A stretch of 36,860 nt of DNA from Poseidonocella sp. HB161398. GTDB taxonomy: Bacteria; Pseudomonadota; Alphaproteobacteria; Rhodobacterales; Rhodobacteraceae. The stretch is from NCBI RefSeq assembly GCF_005870025.1, contig NZ_VATA01000062.1:1-36860 (forward strand), written 5' to 3'. Position numbers and translations under genes: made by a program. Positions within the stretch are counted from its first letter, which is position 1. Every line of letters begins with the position of its first letter. Of the stretch, positions 1 to 8,172 are shown piece after piece. The notes beneath the pieces are model-generated. The model saw only the letters and a program-made list of their open reading frames with translations, was not told where the DNA came from and ran no database searches.

Positions 1-1000
1 GGTGCTGGGCTGCGCCGCCTTCTCGGCGGTCTCGGGCTCGTCCGTCGCCACCGCGGTGACGCTGGGCAAGGTCGCCCTGCCGGAGATGAAGCGCCTCGGC
101 TATGCCGACAGCCTCGCCACCGGATCGGTCGCGGCGGGCGGCACGCTGGGCTTCCTGATCCCGCCCTCGACCGGCTTCGTGCTCTACGCGATCCTGACCG
201 AGGAATCGATCGGGCGGCTGTTCATGGCGGGGATCCTGCCGGGGCTGCTGCTGGCCGCGCTCTTCATGGGCGTGATCTGGCTGGTGGCGACGCTGAACCC
301 CGAAGCCGGGCCGCAGGGGCCGGTCTTCACCTGGGCCGAGCGCATCAAGGTCTCTTCCGAGGCCTGGCCGCTCTTCGGCGTCATCCTGGTGTCGATCGGC
401 GGCATCTACCTGGGCGTTTTCACGCCGGTCGAGGCCTCGGGCATCGGCGCGGGGCTCGTCATCCTGATGGCCCTGGTGCAGCGGCGGCTGGGCTGGGCGG
501 GCTTCAAGGCGGCCGTCCTCGACACGCTGAAGACCTCGGCGATGCTCTACATGGTGGTGATCGGCGCCAATGTGCTGAACCCGTTCCTGGCCATCACCCA
601 TATCCCGGCGACGCTGGGCGAAGAGCTGCAGACGCTCGGCCTCGGCCCCTACGGCACGCTTGTCGTGATCCTGCTGGGCTATGTGGTGCTGGGGATGTTC
701 ATGGATGGGCTCAGCATGCTGGTGATCACCATCCCGATCGTCTTCCCGGTCATTACCGGCTTCGGCTTCGACCCGGTCTGGTTCGGCGTGGTTGCGGTGA
801 TCGTGATCGAGATGGGGATGATTACGCCCCCGGTGGGCATGAACGTCTTCGTCGTCCGCGGCGTGGCCGGGCCGGACGTGCCGCTGGCCACGGTGTTCCG
901 CGGCGTGGCGCCCTTCCTCGCGGCGATGCTCCTCGGGCTCCTGCTGATCATCGCCTTCCCGGCGATCGCGACCTTCATTCCGGACACGATGTTCGGCTGA
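1..1000 (+). CDS. dctM: TRAP transporter large permease, DctM family (5' end missing)
   Basis: This is the last 332 or so residues of a TRAP-type large membrane subunit, which couples solute import to an ion gradient together with a small membrane subunit and a periplasmic binding protein. Long hydrophobic segments alternate with short loops. The stretch with GTLGFLIPPSTGF and the late EMGMITPPVGMNVFVV match the two inverted halves of the DctM fold. The usual length is about 430 residues, so roughly 100 N-terminal residues and any partner genes lie off the left edge. The gene ends at a TGA and is followed 41 bp later by a strong terminator. The substrate cannot be read from the sequence; the facing aromatic-catabolism operon makes an organic acid plausible. 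Confidence 0.93.
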   Translation, partial: VLGCAAFSAVSGSSVATAVTLGKVALPEMKRLGYADSLATGSVAAGGTLGFLIPPSTGFVLYAILTEESIGRLFMAGILPGLLLAALFMGVIWLVATLNPEAGPQGPVFTWAERIKVSSEAWPLFGVILVSIGGIYLGVFTPVEASGIGAGLVILMALVQRRLGWAGFKAAVLDTLKTSAMLYMVVIGANVLNPFLAITHIPATLGEELQTLGLGPYGTLVVILLGYVVLGMFMDGLSMLVITIPIVFPVITGFGFDPVWFGVVAVIVIEMGMITPPVGMNVFVVRGVAGPDVPLATVFRGVAPFLAAMLLGLLLIIAFPAIATFIPDTMFG

Positions 1001-1040
1001 CAGGACCCCGGCGGACGCGGAAACCCGCCGGACACTTCGA

Positions 1041-1070
1041 CCCCGCCGGGATGACCCGGCGGGGCTTTTT
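1041..1070 (+). terminator. Rho-independent terminator after dctM
   Basis: Ten-base arms (1041-1050 and 1055-1064) pair perfectly around a four-base loop. The descending arm is followed directly by C and five T residues. It serves the plus-strand TRAP operon. The minus-strand operon arriving from the right ends at 1093 and would meet the hairpin without a T tract. Confidence 0.9.
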
Positions 1071-1092
1071 CATTTCCTCCGACCGGAGGGTA

Positions 1093-1482
1093 CTACAGAT
1101 CGCCAGTCAGAAACTGCGCGCGGCCCAGGCCGAAGGACCAGTCGCTTTCGGAGACTGTGACGATGTTGATCATCAGATCCGCCGGGCCGAGGCCGCACTC
1201 TGCCTGCAACCGTTCAGCCGCGAGCCGGTAGAAGGACTTGCGGCTGGCCAGGCTGCGCGGCGTCGACGTAATCTGGACGACCACGATGCGGCGGGTCCTG
1301 GCAAGGCCAAGACCCACATCCTCGATGATCATCTGGTCCGGCTCGTGCTCGGTGATGATCTGGAACCGGTCACGCACCGGCACGCCGAAGGCCTCGACGA
1401 CGCAGGCATGTAGCGTGTCGGCCAGGGCGCGCCTTTCCTGCGCGCTCCGGCCCCGGATGATGTCGATCCTCAGGAGCGGCAT
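1093..1482 (-). CDS. Tautomerase-family protein (Pro1 type)
   Basis: A 129-residue protein. It begins Met-Pro-Leu-Leu-Arg, so removal of Met exposes the N-terminal proline that serves as catalytic base in the 4-oxalocrotonate tautomerase superfamily. Its length and the central ITEHEPDQMI segment fit the longer two-unit tautomerase proteins rather than the 62-residue 4-OT. Its start lies one base after the stop of the HpaI-type aldolase, so it is the last gene of the operon. Context suggests it interconverts keto and enol forms of a meta-cleavage intermediate, such as the substrate of the upstream hydratase. The exact substrate is inference. Confidence 0.8.
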   Translation of the reverse strand: MPLLRIDIIRGRSAQERRALADTLHACVVEAFGVPVRDRFQIITEHEPDQMIIEDVGLGLARTRRIVVVQITSTPRSLASRKSFYRLAAERLQAECGLGPADLMINIVTVSESDWSFGLGRAQFLTGDL

Positions 1483-1483
1483 G

Positions 1484-2236
1484 CTACAGCCGTTCGGACA
1501 GGCCGCGTTTCAGCGCTGCCATGTCGACATCGGCCGCGACGAAGGTCGCCCCCGCCTCGATCACCTGCGCCGTCACTGCAGGATCCAGCGACAGCACGCC
1601 GGCCGGCTTGCCCGCCGCCACGATGCGGCGCACCGCGCCGAGCATCGCGGCCACGACGTCCGGATGGCTCGGCTCGCCGACATGGCCGAGGGCAGCTGCC
1701 AGATCCGCAGGTCCGACGAAGATGCCATCGACGCCCGGCACGGCGGCGATATCCTCGATCGCGTCAAGTGCGGCGGCGGTCTCCACCTGCACCAGAAGCG
1801 CAATCTCCTGACGCGCCGCCTTGTGATAGCCCGGCACCGAGGCAAAGCGGGTCGCCCGCGTCAGGCCCGAAACGCCGCGGATTCCTGCGGGAGGATAGGT
1901 CACCGAAGCGACGGCCAGAGCGGCCTCCTCGGCCGAGTTTACCATCGGCACCAGCATCGTCTGCGCTCCAAGATCCAGCATCTTCTTGATCTCGGCCGGG
2001 TCCAGCGACCCCGGCCGGACAATCGGACAGACGGGATAGGGCGCCACCGCCTGCATCAAGGGCAGCACGCTGAGCGCGTCCAGCGCCGAATGCTCGGTGT
2101 CGAAGAGCATCCAGTCGAACCCCAGCGAGGCCGTCAGTTCAGCCACCAGCGTGTCGTTGATGGTGCTCCAGACCCCGCGCAGGAGCCTGCCCTCGGCCAG
2201 CCCGGCCTTGAAGCTGTTCTTCGGCAGGGCTGTCAT
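1484..2236 (-). CDS. hpaI: HpcH/HpaI-family class II aldolase (4-hydroxy-2-oxo acid aldolase)
   Basis: A 250-residue metal-dependent aldolase of the HpaI type, expected to cleave 4-hydroxy-2-oxoheptanedioate or a similar hydroxy-keto acid to pyruvate plus an aldehyde. Family residues are visible: the base His in FDTEHS (about residue 49), the pyruvate-binding Arg in VRPG (74), the metal ligand Glu in QVET (152) and Asp in GPADL (178). Length matches the family. Its ATG overlaps the stop of the hydratase by four bases (ATGA), indicating translational coupling, and the tautomerase follows one base later. Dehydratase or aldolase homologues acting on sugar acids share this fold, so the substrate rests on the adjacent HpaH-like gene. 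Confidence 0.88.
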   Translation of the reverse strand: MTALPKNSFKAGLAEGRLLRGVWSTINDTLVAELTASLGFDWMLFDTEHSALDALSVLPLMQAVAPYPVCPIVRPGSLDPAEIKKMLDLGAQTMLVPMVNSAEEAALAVASVTYPPAGIRGVSGLTRATRFASVPGYHKAARQEIALLVQVETAAALDAIEDIAAVPGVDGIFVGPADLAAALGHVGEPSHPDVVAAMLGAVRRIVAAGKPAGVLSLDPAVTAQVIEAGATFVAADVDMAALKRGLSERL

Positions 2237-3015
2237 TCGAAGCTGACCCCGATGGAGCCGAGCGTGCCGAAATCAGCGAAGATCACGTCGCCGCCTGCAA
2301 TGTCCACTGGGCGGGTGAAGGAACCGCCGAGGACGATGTCGCCCTTCTTCAGCCCGTCGCCCTGCGCCGCGAGCTTGTTGACCAGCCAGGCGATGCCTGC
2401 CGCCGGATGGCCCATGATCGCGGCCGAGACGCCGGATTCCTCGATCGTGCCGTTCTTGGCCAGTGTTGCCGCGACCCAGCGCACGTCGATATCGAAGGGC
2501 CGGAAGATCCGCCCGCCCATGACGATGGCGCCGAAGGCGGCGTTGTCGGCGATGGTGTCGACGATCTGCCGCGGCACTTCGGTGCGGTAGTCGATGATCT
2601 CCAGCGCCGGCGTGACGTATTCGGTCGCCCGCATGACGTCATGCATCTGGCAGCCTTCGCCGGACAGGTCCTGGCCCATGACGAAGGCCAGTTCGGTTTC
2701 CAGCCGCGGCTTGATGAACCGCCCGGCGGGGATGCGCGCCCCGTCCTTCAGCAGCAAGTCGTCGAACATGACGCCGTAATCCGGCTCGGTCATCTTCGAG
2801 GCCATCTGCATGGCACGGCTGGTCAGGCCGATCTTGCGGCCGACGACCTTGGCGCCGTCGGCAATGCGCATCTCGGTCCAGCGGCGCTGGACGTCATAGG
2901 AGTCCTCCAGCGTCATCTCGGGCCATGTCCTGGAAAGCTGGACGCAGGTCTTGCGCGTCCGGTCCGCCTCGTAGAGCGCCTCTGCGGCGGCCTGGCGGTC
3001 GGATTCGGTGAGCAC
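2233..3015 (-). CDS. hpaH: 2-oxo-hept-4-ene-1,7-dioate hydratase-like protein (FAH superfamily)
   Basis: A 260-residue hydratase of the HpaH/MhpD group, which adds water to a 2-oxo-4-enoate in meta-cleavage pathways. I chose the GTG at 3015 because AAGGAAGAG lies a few bases upstream. From that start the metal-binding LETEL gives Glu106 and Glu108, and ALEII gives Glu139, the spacing I recall for E. coli HpcG. A longer frame opens at 3066 but adds an unlikely basic leader. The order hydratase then aldolase, with overlapping ends, is the natural sequence of the two reactions. A decarboxylase of the same fold is the main alternative; the start and the close HpaI partner favour hydratase. Confidence 0.87.
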   Translation of the reverse strand: MLTESDRQAAAEALYEADRTRKTCVQLSRTWPEMTLEDSYDVQRRWTEMRIADGAKVVGRKIGLTSRAMQMASKMTEPDYGVMFDDLLLKDGARIPAGRFIKPRLETELAFVMGQDLSGEGCQMHDVMRATEYVTPALEIIDYRTEVPRQIVDTIADNAAFGAIVMGGRIFRPFDIDVRWVAATLAKNGTIEESGVSAAIMGHPAAGIAWLVNKLAAQGDGLKKGDIVLGGSFTRPVDIAGGDVIFADFGTLGSIGVSFE

Positions 3016-3079
3016 GGGTCTCTTCCTTCTTGAATTTCCGGCCTTCCCCAGCGCGGGGCGGGCCACTGGTCGTCCTGGG

Positions 3080-3568
3080 TTACCGGATCAGGGGCGCGGC
3101 CATGGCGATGCCGGTGGTCTCGTTGATCACGACCGCCGCCGTGGCGAGAAACACCGCCCCGGTGCACAGCAGGATCACCGCGGAGGTGAAGAGCGTGACA
3201 TTGGCATCGCACTCCCTCTCCTTGCCGAGGATCTTGAAGATGAAAGGCGGCACGCCGTTCACCTCGTCCACCAGCGTTCCGCCGTAGATCGGGCGCATCA
3301 GAACAGCGGTCCAGAAGCCGCCATAGGCGCAGCAGGCCAGAAGCGCGGCGATCCAGAGCGGCCACTTGTCTCCGCCGGCAGTCCAGATCAACACCAGCGA
3401 CAGCAGGCCGATATAGACATAGCTCATCACCTGCCAGACGCAGTGGAACTTGGCATGGCTCGTCCAGCTCGGGTTGAACCAGTGGGTCTTGTTCGAGTCG
3501 AACGCGAAGGGGATCGCCGAATAGCCGAGGCTGGCGATGGTCAGCAGAATCTTTGCCGTAAGCAGCAT
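3080..3568 (-). CDS. Four-helix inner-membrane protein (DUF6640-like)
   Basis: A 162-residue hydrophobic protein. Likely membrane segments lie near residues 3-22, 49-62, 69-90 and 124-148. The loop after helix 1 carries a conserved-looking THWFNPSWTSHAKFHCVWQV with several aromatics and two His. I recall this pattern from a family of unknown function labelled DUF6640, but cannot confirm it here. It is the first gene after the strong operator at 3620-3638 and precedes the hydratase by 64 bp, so it is probably co-transcribed with the aromatic lower-pathway genes. A role in uptake or tolerance of an aromatic compound is only a guess. Confidence 0.7.
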   Translation of the reverse strand: MLLTAKILLTIASLGYSAIPFAFDSNKTHWFNPSWTSHAKFHCVWQVMSYVYIGLLSLVLIWTAGGDKWPLWIAALLACCAYGGFWTAVLMRPIYGGTLVDEVNGVPPFIFKILGKERECDANVTLFTSAVILLCTGAVFLATAAVVINETTGIAMAAPLIR

Positions 3569-3619
3569 GGTGTCCTCCCGGAAAAATGGGGGCGACCCCT
3601 CCAGGTCGCCGTATCCGAG

Positions 3620-3638
3620 TGTACCGCATTGCCGTACA
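3620..3638. promoter_or_regulatory. Putative IclR operator upstream of the membrane protein-hpaH-hpaI operon
   Basis: A 19-base near-perfect palindrome: TGTACCGCA, one central T, then TGCCGTACA, with one mismatched pair. It lies 52 bp upstream of the first gene of the minus-strand operon, where it could overlap the promoter. Related sites occur at 4626-4645 beside the IclR gene and at 11320-11339. That recurrence is why I read it as the binding site of the IclR protein encoded next door. Confidence 0.6.
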
Positions 3639-3719
3639 CTGTACCTTATATTGGATACCGCACGGCACTACTGTCAAGCGCAAGCCTTGCGCCTAGTGCA
3701 TCACGGGTCTGTGCAGGGA

Positions 3720-4538
3720 TCAGATGGAGGCACCAAATTCCGCCTGGACGGCGCGCCGGAAGTCCAGGAGCGCCGCCTTGACTTCCTCTTCGCGCTTTTG
3801 GAACCGGGCACTTGGCATGGCGATGGCCAGGGCGAGGCTGCGCCCGCCGATTTGCGGCAGGGCAACGCCGACGGCACAGGCGCCATCGCTGTATTCTTCG
3901 CGGTCGATGAACAATCCGGCTTCGCGGTACGCCGCCACCTGATCAAGCAGGCGAGTCTGATCGGTAATCGTCTGCGGCGTGAAAACTTCCAGCGGACCGG
4001 CAAGGAAAGCCTCCGCTTCGGCGCGGCTCATCTGTGAGAGATGCGCCTTGCCATTCGCGGTGCAATGCACGGGATGCTGCTTTCCGACATAGGAAATCAC
4101 CCGGATATTCTCGTTCGACGCAATCTGCTCGACAACGATCACGCGGTCATGGTCGATAGTTGTCAGGTCGATATTCTCGGCGATTCGTCCGTGGAGTTCC
4201 TCCATCAGCGGCCGCAGGAGCGCCCGTGCGTCGATCTCCACCTTGGCCCCGAGCCGGGCCAGTTCCATGCCAAGATAGACGCCTTGCTGGCCGAAGGTCT
4301 TGATCAGCAGGCCCTCGGCATTGAGAGCCCCAACCAGCCGCTGCACCGTGGAGCGGGCCAGCCCGGTCGCTTTCGCGATTTCTCCCAGCGAACTTCCGGG
4401 CTTGTCGGCCACGGCACGCAGCACGGCAACCGCGCGCGAGATCGACTGCCCGTCGCTTGGACGTCCCTTTTCGCCGGTCATCTGCCCTGCCCCTCCGCGG
4501 TCGCTCCGGTATGCCGTGCTAGCTCCTGCCGGACCCAT
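3720..4538 (-). CDS. IclR-family transcriptional regulator
   Basis: A 272-residue regulator with the IclR architecture. A winged helix-turn-helix (about residues 30-95) includes SLGEIAKATGLARSTVQRLV, and a C-terminal effector-binding domain carries HCTANGKAHL and DREEYSDGACAVGVAL. The ATG at 4538 is preceded by AGGAAGAG at ideal spacing, so I reject the longer frame opening at 4733. It sits directly upstream of the lower-pathway operon on the same strand and diverges from the decayed transporter copy. Family members of this type sense aromatic acids or their metabolites. Palindromes at 4618-4645 suggest autoregulation. Confidence 0.92.
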   Translation of the reverse strand: MGPAGASTAYRSDRGGAGQMTGEKGRPSDGQSISRAVAVLRAVADKPGSSLGEIAKATGLARSTVQRLVGALNAEGLLIKTFGQQGVYLGMELARLGAKVEIDARALLRPLMEELHGRIAENIDLTTIDHDRVIVVEQIASNENIRVISYVGKQHPVHCTANGKAHLSQMSRAEAEAFLAGPLEVFTPQTITDQTRLLDQVAAYREAGLFIDREEYSDGACAVGVALPQIGGRSLALAIAMPSARFQKREEEVKAALLDFRRAVQAEFGASI

Positions 4539-4617
4539 GATCAACTCTTCCTGTCCTGCGGAGCTGAGCGGCCCGCTCAAGGTCAGTCTTGACAGAAACC
4601 CGGACTGTATCACAAAT

Positions 4618-4645
4618 GTACATTGTGTACCGCATAACGGAACAA
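4618..4645. promoter_or_regulatory. IclR autoregulatory region: palindrome plus operator-like site
   Basis: GTACA-TTG-TGTAC (4618-4630) is a perfect inverted repeat. It overlaps TGTACCGCATAACGGAACAA (4626-4645), whose first 10 bases equal those of the site at 3620. The pair lies about 80 bp upstream of the IclR start and about 100 bp upstream of the divergent pseudogene, so it could once have controlled both directions. Confidence 0.5.
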
Positions 4646-4747
4646 ATGGAGGGTCGGTCCGGGCAGAGGAAACCGGGCCGTCAGCGCAACATGCGGGCTT
4701 CAGAAATGCCCGGTCCGTGGGAGCGGCCAGCATGGGAGGATATCGAC

Positions 4748-6009
4748 ATGCTCAACGGACGAGCCCTGCTCAGGGGCGCGGCCGGGGCCGGTCTGACAGC
4801 CGCAACCGCTCCGCCGGGACTGCCGGCGCTCGCAGGGACCGGCACGGTAAGGATCGGCTTCGTCACGCCGCAGACGGGCCACTGGCGGTCTTCGCCGAGC
4901 CTGACGGCTTCGTGCTGGACCAGTGCCGTCGGAAATTCGCGGGCGGTCTCGATATCGGCGGCACGACACGTCCGGTCGAGATCATCGTCAAGGACAGCCA
5001 GTCGAACTCCAACCACGCTTCCACAGTCGCGCAGGAGCTGATCTTCCAGGACGAGGTCGACATCCTCGCCGCCACCGCCACGCTCGGCACGACCAACCCG
5101 GTCGCCGGCCAGGCCGAGCTGAACGGGGAGTCCTGCATCACCAACGATATCCCTGGCAGCCGCGTTTCTTCGGCCGCCAAGGCGATCCCAAATCAGGGTT
5201 CGAATACTCCTGCCATTTCTTCTGTGGGCTCGAGGATGTCATCGACGTCTTCCTGAGCCATTGGGACGCAATCCCCACGAACAAGGTCATCGGTGCGCTC
5301 TGGCCGAACGATCCCGACGGCCACGGCTGGCCGGATCCCCGCTTGGGCCTGCCGCCGGCAATGGCGGAAACGGGCTGCAAGCTCATCGATCCCGGCCGCT
5401 GCCAGACCATGTCGGACGATTTTCCGGCGCAGATATCCGTCTTCAAGAAGGCCAAGGTCGAGATCGCCTCGGGCGTCTCGATTCCGCCGGATTTCACCAC
5501 CTTCTGACCACAGGCGGCACAGCAGGGCTTCCGCCCGAGGGTCGCCAATGTCGCCAAGGCGTCGCAAGTCCCGCAGGCGGGTGCGCGCTCGGCTCGTGCG
5601 CCGACGGGCTGTCAGTGGAGGCCTGGTGGCGCCGCGCCTTCCCCATTGCCTCCCCGGTGACCGGGCAGAGCTGCGCCGAACTCGCCGATGCCTGCGAGAC
5701 GGCGACGGGGCGGCCATGGACCATGCCTTTGGGCGCGAAGCATTCGCTCTTCGAGGTGGCGGTCGATGTCCTGCAGCGGGCGGAGGATATCGACAGCCCC
5801 GAAAGCATCGCGGAAGCGCTGAAGGCGACCTCTCCCGGCATTGCGTCCGGCAAGGTCGATTCCTCGGCCGGTCCGGTGCCGAGCGTGTCGAAGACACCGG
5901 TCGTCGGCGGGCAGTGGCAGGTCCGGGCCAACAAGCCGGTGCCGGAGATCGTCACCAGTTCCCGCAGCCCCCCGATCCCCCTGACCGCGGAGATGAAACC
6001 CATCGCATG
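4748..6009 (+). pseudogene. Decayed ABC-transporter substrate-binding protein
   Basis: A broken paralogue of the intact binding protein at 16223-17491. The ATG at 4748 still has a good GGAGGA site. Matching segments then appear in changing frames: VRIGFVTPQTG; VEIIVKDSQSN and TLGTTNPVAGQ after a one-base shift near 4878; FEYSCHFFCGLED and IGALWPNDPDG after another shift near 5155. An in-frame TGA at 5505 replaces the Trp of FTTFW. The C-terminal third (KTPVVGGQWQ) is again recognisable. The multiple shifts and the stop make sequencing error an unlikely explanation. It diverges from the IclR gene. Confidence 0.88.
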
Positions 6010-6106
6010 GGGCGGTTCGCCACCCCCAGGACTGCCCGTCCAGCGGTCCGGACGCTTCCAGTCCCGGCTTTCGGCCCGCGACCTTTTCCATCTTGCGAGG
6101 GGTTCC

Positions 6107-6547
6107 ATGACCCCCATTCTGACGATGCGCGGCGAGAACAGGTTCTTCGTGGCCTTCCACGTCACGCAGGACATCGATCCCGATCTCGCCCCGGGCGAAG
6201 CGCCCGGAGTTATCGGCCCCAATGGCGCGGGCAAGTCGACACTGTTCAACCTGACCGCGGGCTCGCTGCCGCCTTCTTCCGGAACCGGGACGTTCCGGGG
6301 CGGCGACATCACAGGCTTGCCCGCCTCGGAACGCTGCCATCCGGGCATCGGCCGGTCCTTCCAGATCCCGCATCCCTTTATCGGCATGCCGGTCTACGAG
6401 AACCCTCTGGCCGCGCCGGCCACCAAGTGCCAGAGGCGGCCTGCCGGGACATTCTCGACATGACCGGCCTGCTGAAGAAGGCCAGCCGTCCGGCGGGATC
6501 GCTGACGCTTCTGGAACGCAAGAGGCTGGAACTGGCGCGCGCGCTGG
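6107..6547 (+). pseudogene. livG-type ABC ATPase remnant
   Basis: The ATG at 6107 follows GAGGGG. The product begins like LivG, with an intact Walker A in VIGPNGAGKSTLFNLTAG and the family segment GIGRSFQIPHPF. A frameshift near 6420 moves the remainder (RDILDMTGLLKKASRPAG, then ERKRLELARAL) to another frame. The match stops at about 6545, just at the start of what should be Walker B, where it runs directly into livM sequence. The ATPase therefore lacks Walker B and the switch region and cannot work. Confidence 0.85.
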
Positions 6548-6946
6548 GGCATGGCGCTGACCGCGATCCGCGACAGCGAGACGGCAGCGGAATCGATCGG
6601 CATCTCCACGCGCCGGGTCGAATTCCTGATCTATGCCGGCACCGCCGCGATGACCGGGCTGACGGTAGCCTTCCCGTTCCTGCAGAAGCTGCGCATCACC
6701 CCCGACGCGGCCTTCAGCGTCAATGACTGGACCGGCTTCGTCATCTTCATCACCGAGATCAGCGGGATCGGCACGATCCTGTTCTTCGCCCTCCGCCAGA
6801 TCGCGGCAGATCGGGGCAGCTAGTACCTGATGCTGCTCGGTGCCGTCGCCATCGCGGTGATGCTGGCGGACAAGTGCGGGCTCTGGGGCGCGCTGAAGGC
6901 CCGTACCGGCTGGGCGCTGTTCCCGCTTGAGCGGCGCCTGCACTGA
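6548..6946 (+). pseudogene. livM-type permease C-terminal remnant
   Basis: The last 130 or so residues of a LivM permease. ALTAIRDSETAAESIGI and FSVNDWTGFVIFIT align with QAVRDNVEAARSVGI and FSVIDWTAFVIFVT of the intact LivM at 12851. An in-frame TAG at 6821 interrupts the final helix. Gene order in the intact operon is binding protein, livG, livF, livH, livM. A single deletion therefore removed the end of livG, all of livF and livH, and the start of livM, leaving this fusion point near 6545. Confidence 0.83.
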
Positions 6947-7028
6947 GCCTCGCGCCGGTGTGACTGGACATCTCCCGCTGCCCGGCTCCCGATGCGCTGG
7001 CAGAGGTTTTTCACGAGGAGACGCAGGG

Positions 7029-7658
7029 ATGCGGACAGACCAGATCATGACCAGCGGGATGGACCCTGCGATGCAGCGCGCGCTGGACGGCTACCATGCC
7101 CGCATTGCCGCCGAACGGGACGGAACGCCTGTGATCGAGGGGCACCGCCACATGGCCGTCGGCCCCGAGACCGGGCGGCTCGTCAACCTGCTGGCCCGTG
7201 CACTGCCGGCGCCGCGCATCCTGGAGCTGGGCACCTCCTTCGGCTATTCGACGCTCTGGCTCGCCGATGCCGCGTGCGCCACTGGCGGCCATGTTACCAC
7301 GCTGGAACTGGAACCCGCGAAATCCGCCCATGCAGCGGAGCAGCTGCGCGAAGCCGGACTGGCCGAGCATGTCACCTTCCTGGTCGGCGACGCGCTGCAG
7401 CTCCTGCCCGGTCTGGCCGGGCCGTTTGATTTCGTGCTGGTCGATCACTGGAAGGATCTCTACCTTCCCAGCTTCGAACTGTTCCAGCCGAAGCTTGCCC
7501 CGGGTGCAATCCTCGCGGCCGACAACATGATCCGGGGCGGCAAGGACGGCACGGGACAGGCAGCTTATGCGGCGGCGGTCCGCGCCACTCCCGGCATGTC
7601 GAGCGTGCTCCTGCCCATCGGCACCGGCGTCGAGGTCAGCCGGTACCTGCCCGGCTGA
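7029..7658 (+). CDS. Class I SAM-dependent O-methyltransferase
   Basis: A 209-residue cation-dependent O-methyltransferase of the catechol/caffeoyl-CoA type. The SAM-binding glycine motif is ILELGTSFGYSTLWLA (about residues 64-79). The metal-binding residues are Asp139 in LVDHWKDLY and Asp165-Asn166 in LAADN. I chose the ATG at 7029, preceded by GAGGAGACGCAGGG, over a frame opening at 6927 that runs through the transporter remnant. It lies 82 bp after the pseudogenes and faces the small exported protein with a 9-bp gap. Methylating a catecholic or hydroxyquinol-like intermediate would suit the surroundings, but is inference. Confidence 0.86.
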   Translation: MRTDQIMTSGMDPAMQRALDGYHARIAAERDGTPVIEGHRHMAVGPETGRLVNLLARALPAPRILELGTSFGYSTLWLADAACATGGHVTTLELEPAKSAHAAEQLREAGLAEHVTFLVGDALQLLPGLAGPFDFVLVDHWKDLYLPSFELFQPKLAPGAILAADNMIRGGKDGTGQAAYAAAVRATPGMSSVLLPIGTGVEVSRYLPG

Positions 7659-7667
7659 CCCGTCACG

Positions 7668-8114
7668 TCAGTCGTATTTCCATTCCAGCAGCCGGCCGCG
7701 CGGATCGAACTCGGCCTTGAACCAGCGCCCCGAGGCATCGCGGCCTTCCAGCTCGATCTTGTCGCGCTCGATCTCGAACTTCTCGAAGCTGCCATCGGCA
7801 GGCCATTGCGGCAGGTCCCGAACTGCCTTCGGCACGACAGCCGCAATCTCCGCCACAGGCGCCAAGCTGCCCGGCGCCTCTATTTCCTCGAATTCGCCGC
7901 CGCGGTGGAAATCCAGCTCGACCAGCGTGCCGCCGGGCAGATGGCCGGAGGCGTCCGGACCCTTGTCATCGGGATGGATGCGCGCATCGGTGATGCCGAG
8001 CGCCGCGATCACGTTGTCCATGATCTCGGGCCCGCGCTGGAGGTGGAACTCCTGCGCCGGCACCGGCGCGGCAAGGCAGAGACCGGCCAGGGCAGGCAGG
8101 ACAAGTCGTTTCAT
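7668..8114 (-). CDS. Small exported protein of unknown function
   Basis: A 148-residue protein with a clear Sec signal peptide (MKRLVLPALAGLCLAAPVPAQ, probably cut after AQ). GGAGAG precedes the ATG at 8114; longer frames overlap the tannase gene. The mature part is acidic. Its C-terminal half (FEIERDKIELEGRDASG, then EFDPRGRLLEWKYD) resembles the strand pattern of PepSY-like periplasmic modules, a weak match only. It lies 58 bp downstream of the tannase-family gene on the same strand and is probably co-transcribed. I do not recognise a function. Confidence 0.75.
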   Translation of the reverse strand: MKRLVLPALAGLCLAAPVPAQEFHLQRGPEIMDNVIAALGITDARIHPDDKGPDASGHLPGGTLVELDFHRGGEFEEIEAPGSLAPVAEIAAVVPKAVRDLPQWPADGSFEKFEIERDKIELEGRDASGRWFKAEFDPRGRLLEWKYD

Positions 8115-8172
8115 TGGAACTCTCCACGGGAAGAAGGGGCCGGCCGAAACGGGCCGCGCCCCCGTGTCAGGG

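Noticed and set aside
4748-6946. Treating the broken transporter frames as sequencing errors
   Set aside because: There are at least three frameshifts, two nonsense codons and a multi-gene deletion over 2.2 kb, while neighbouring genes are clean.
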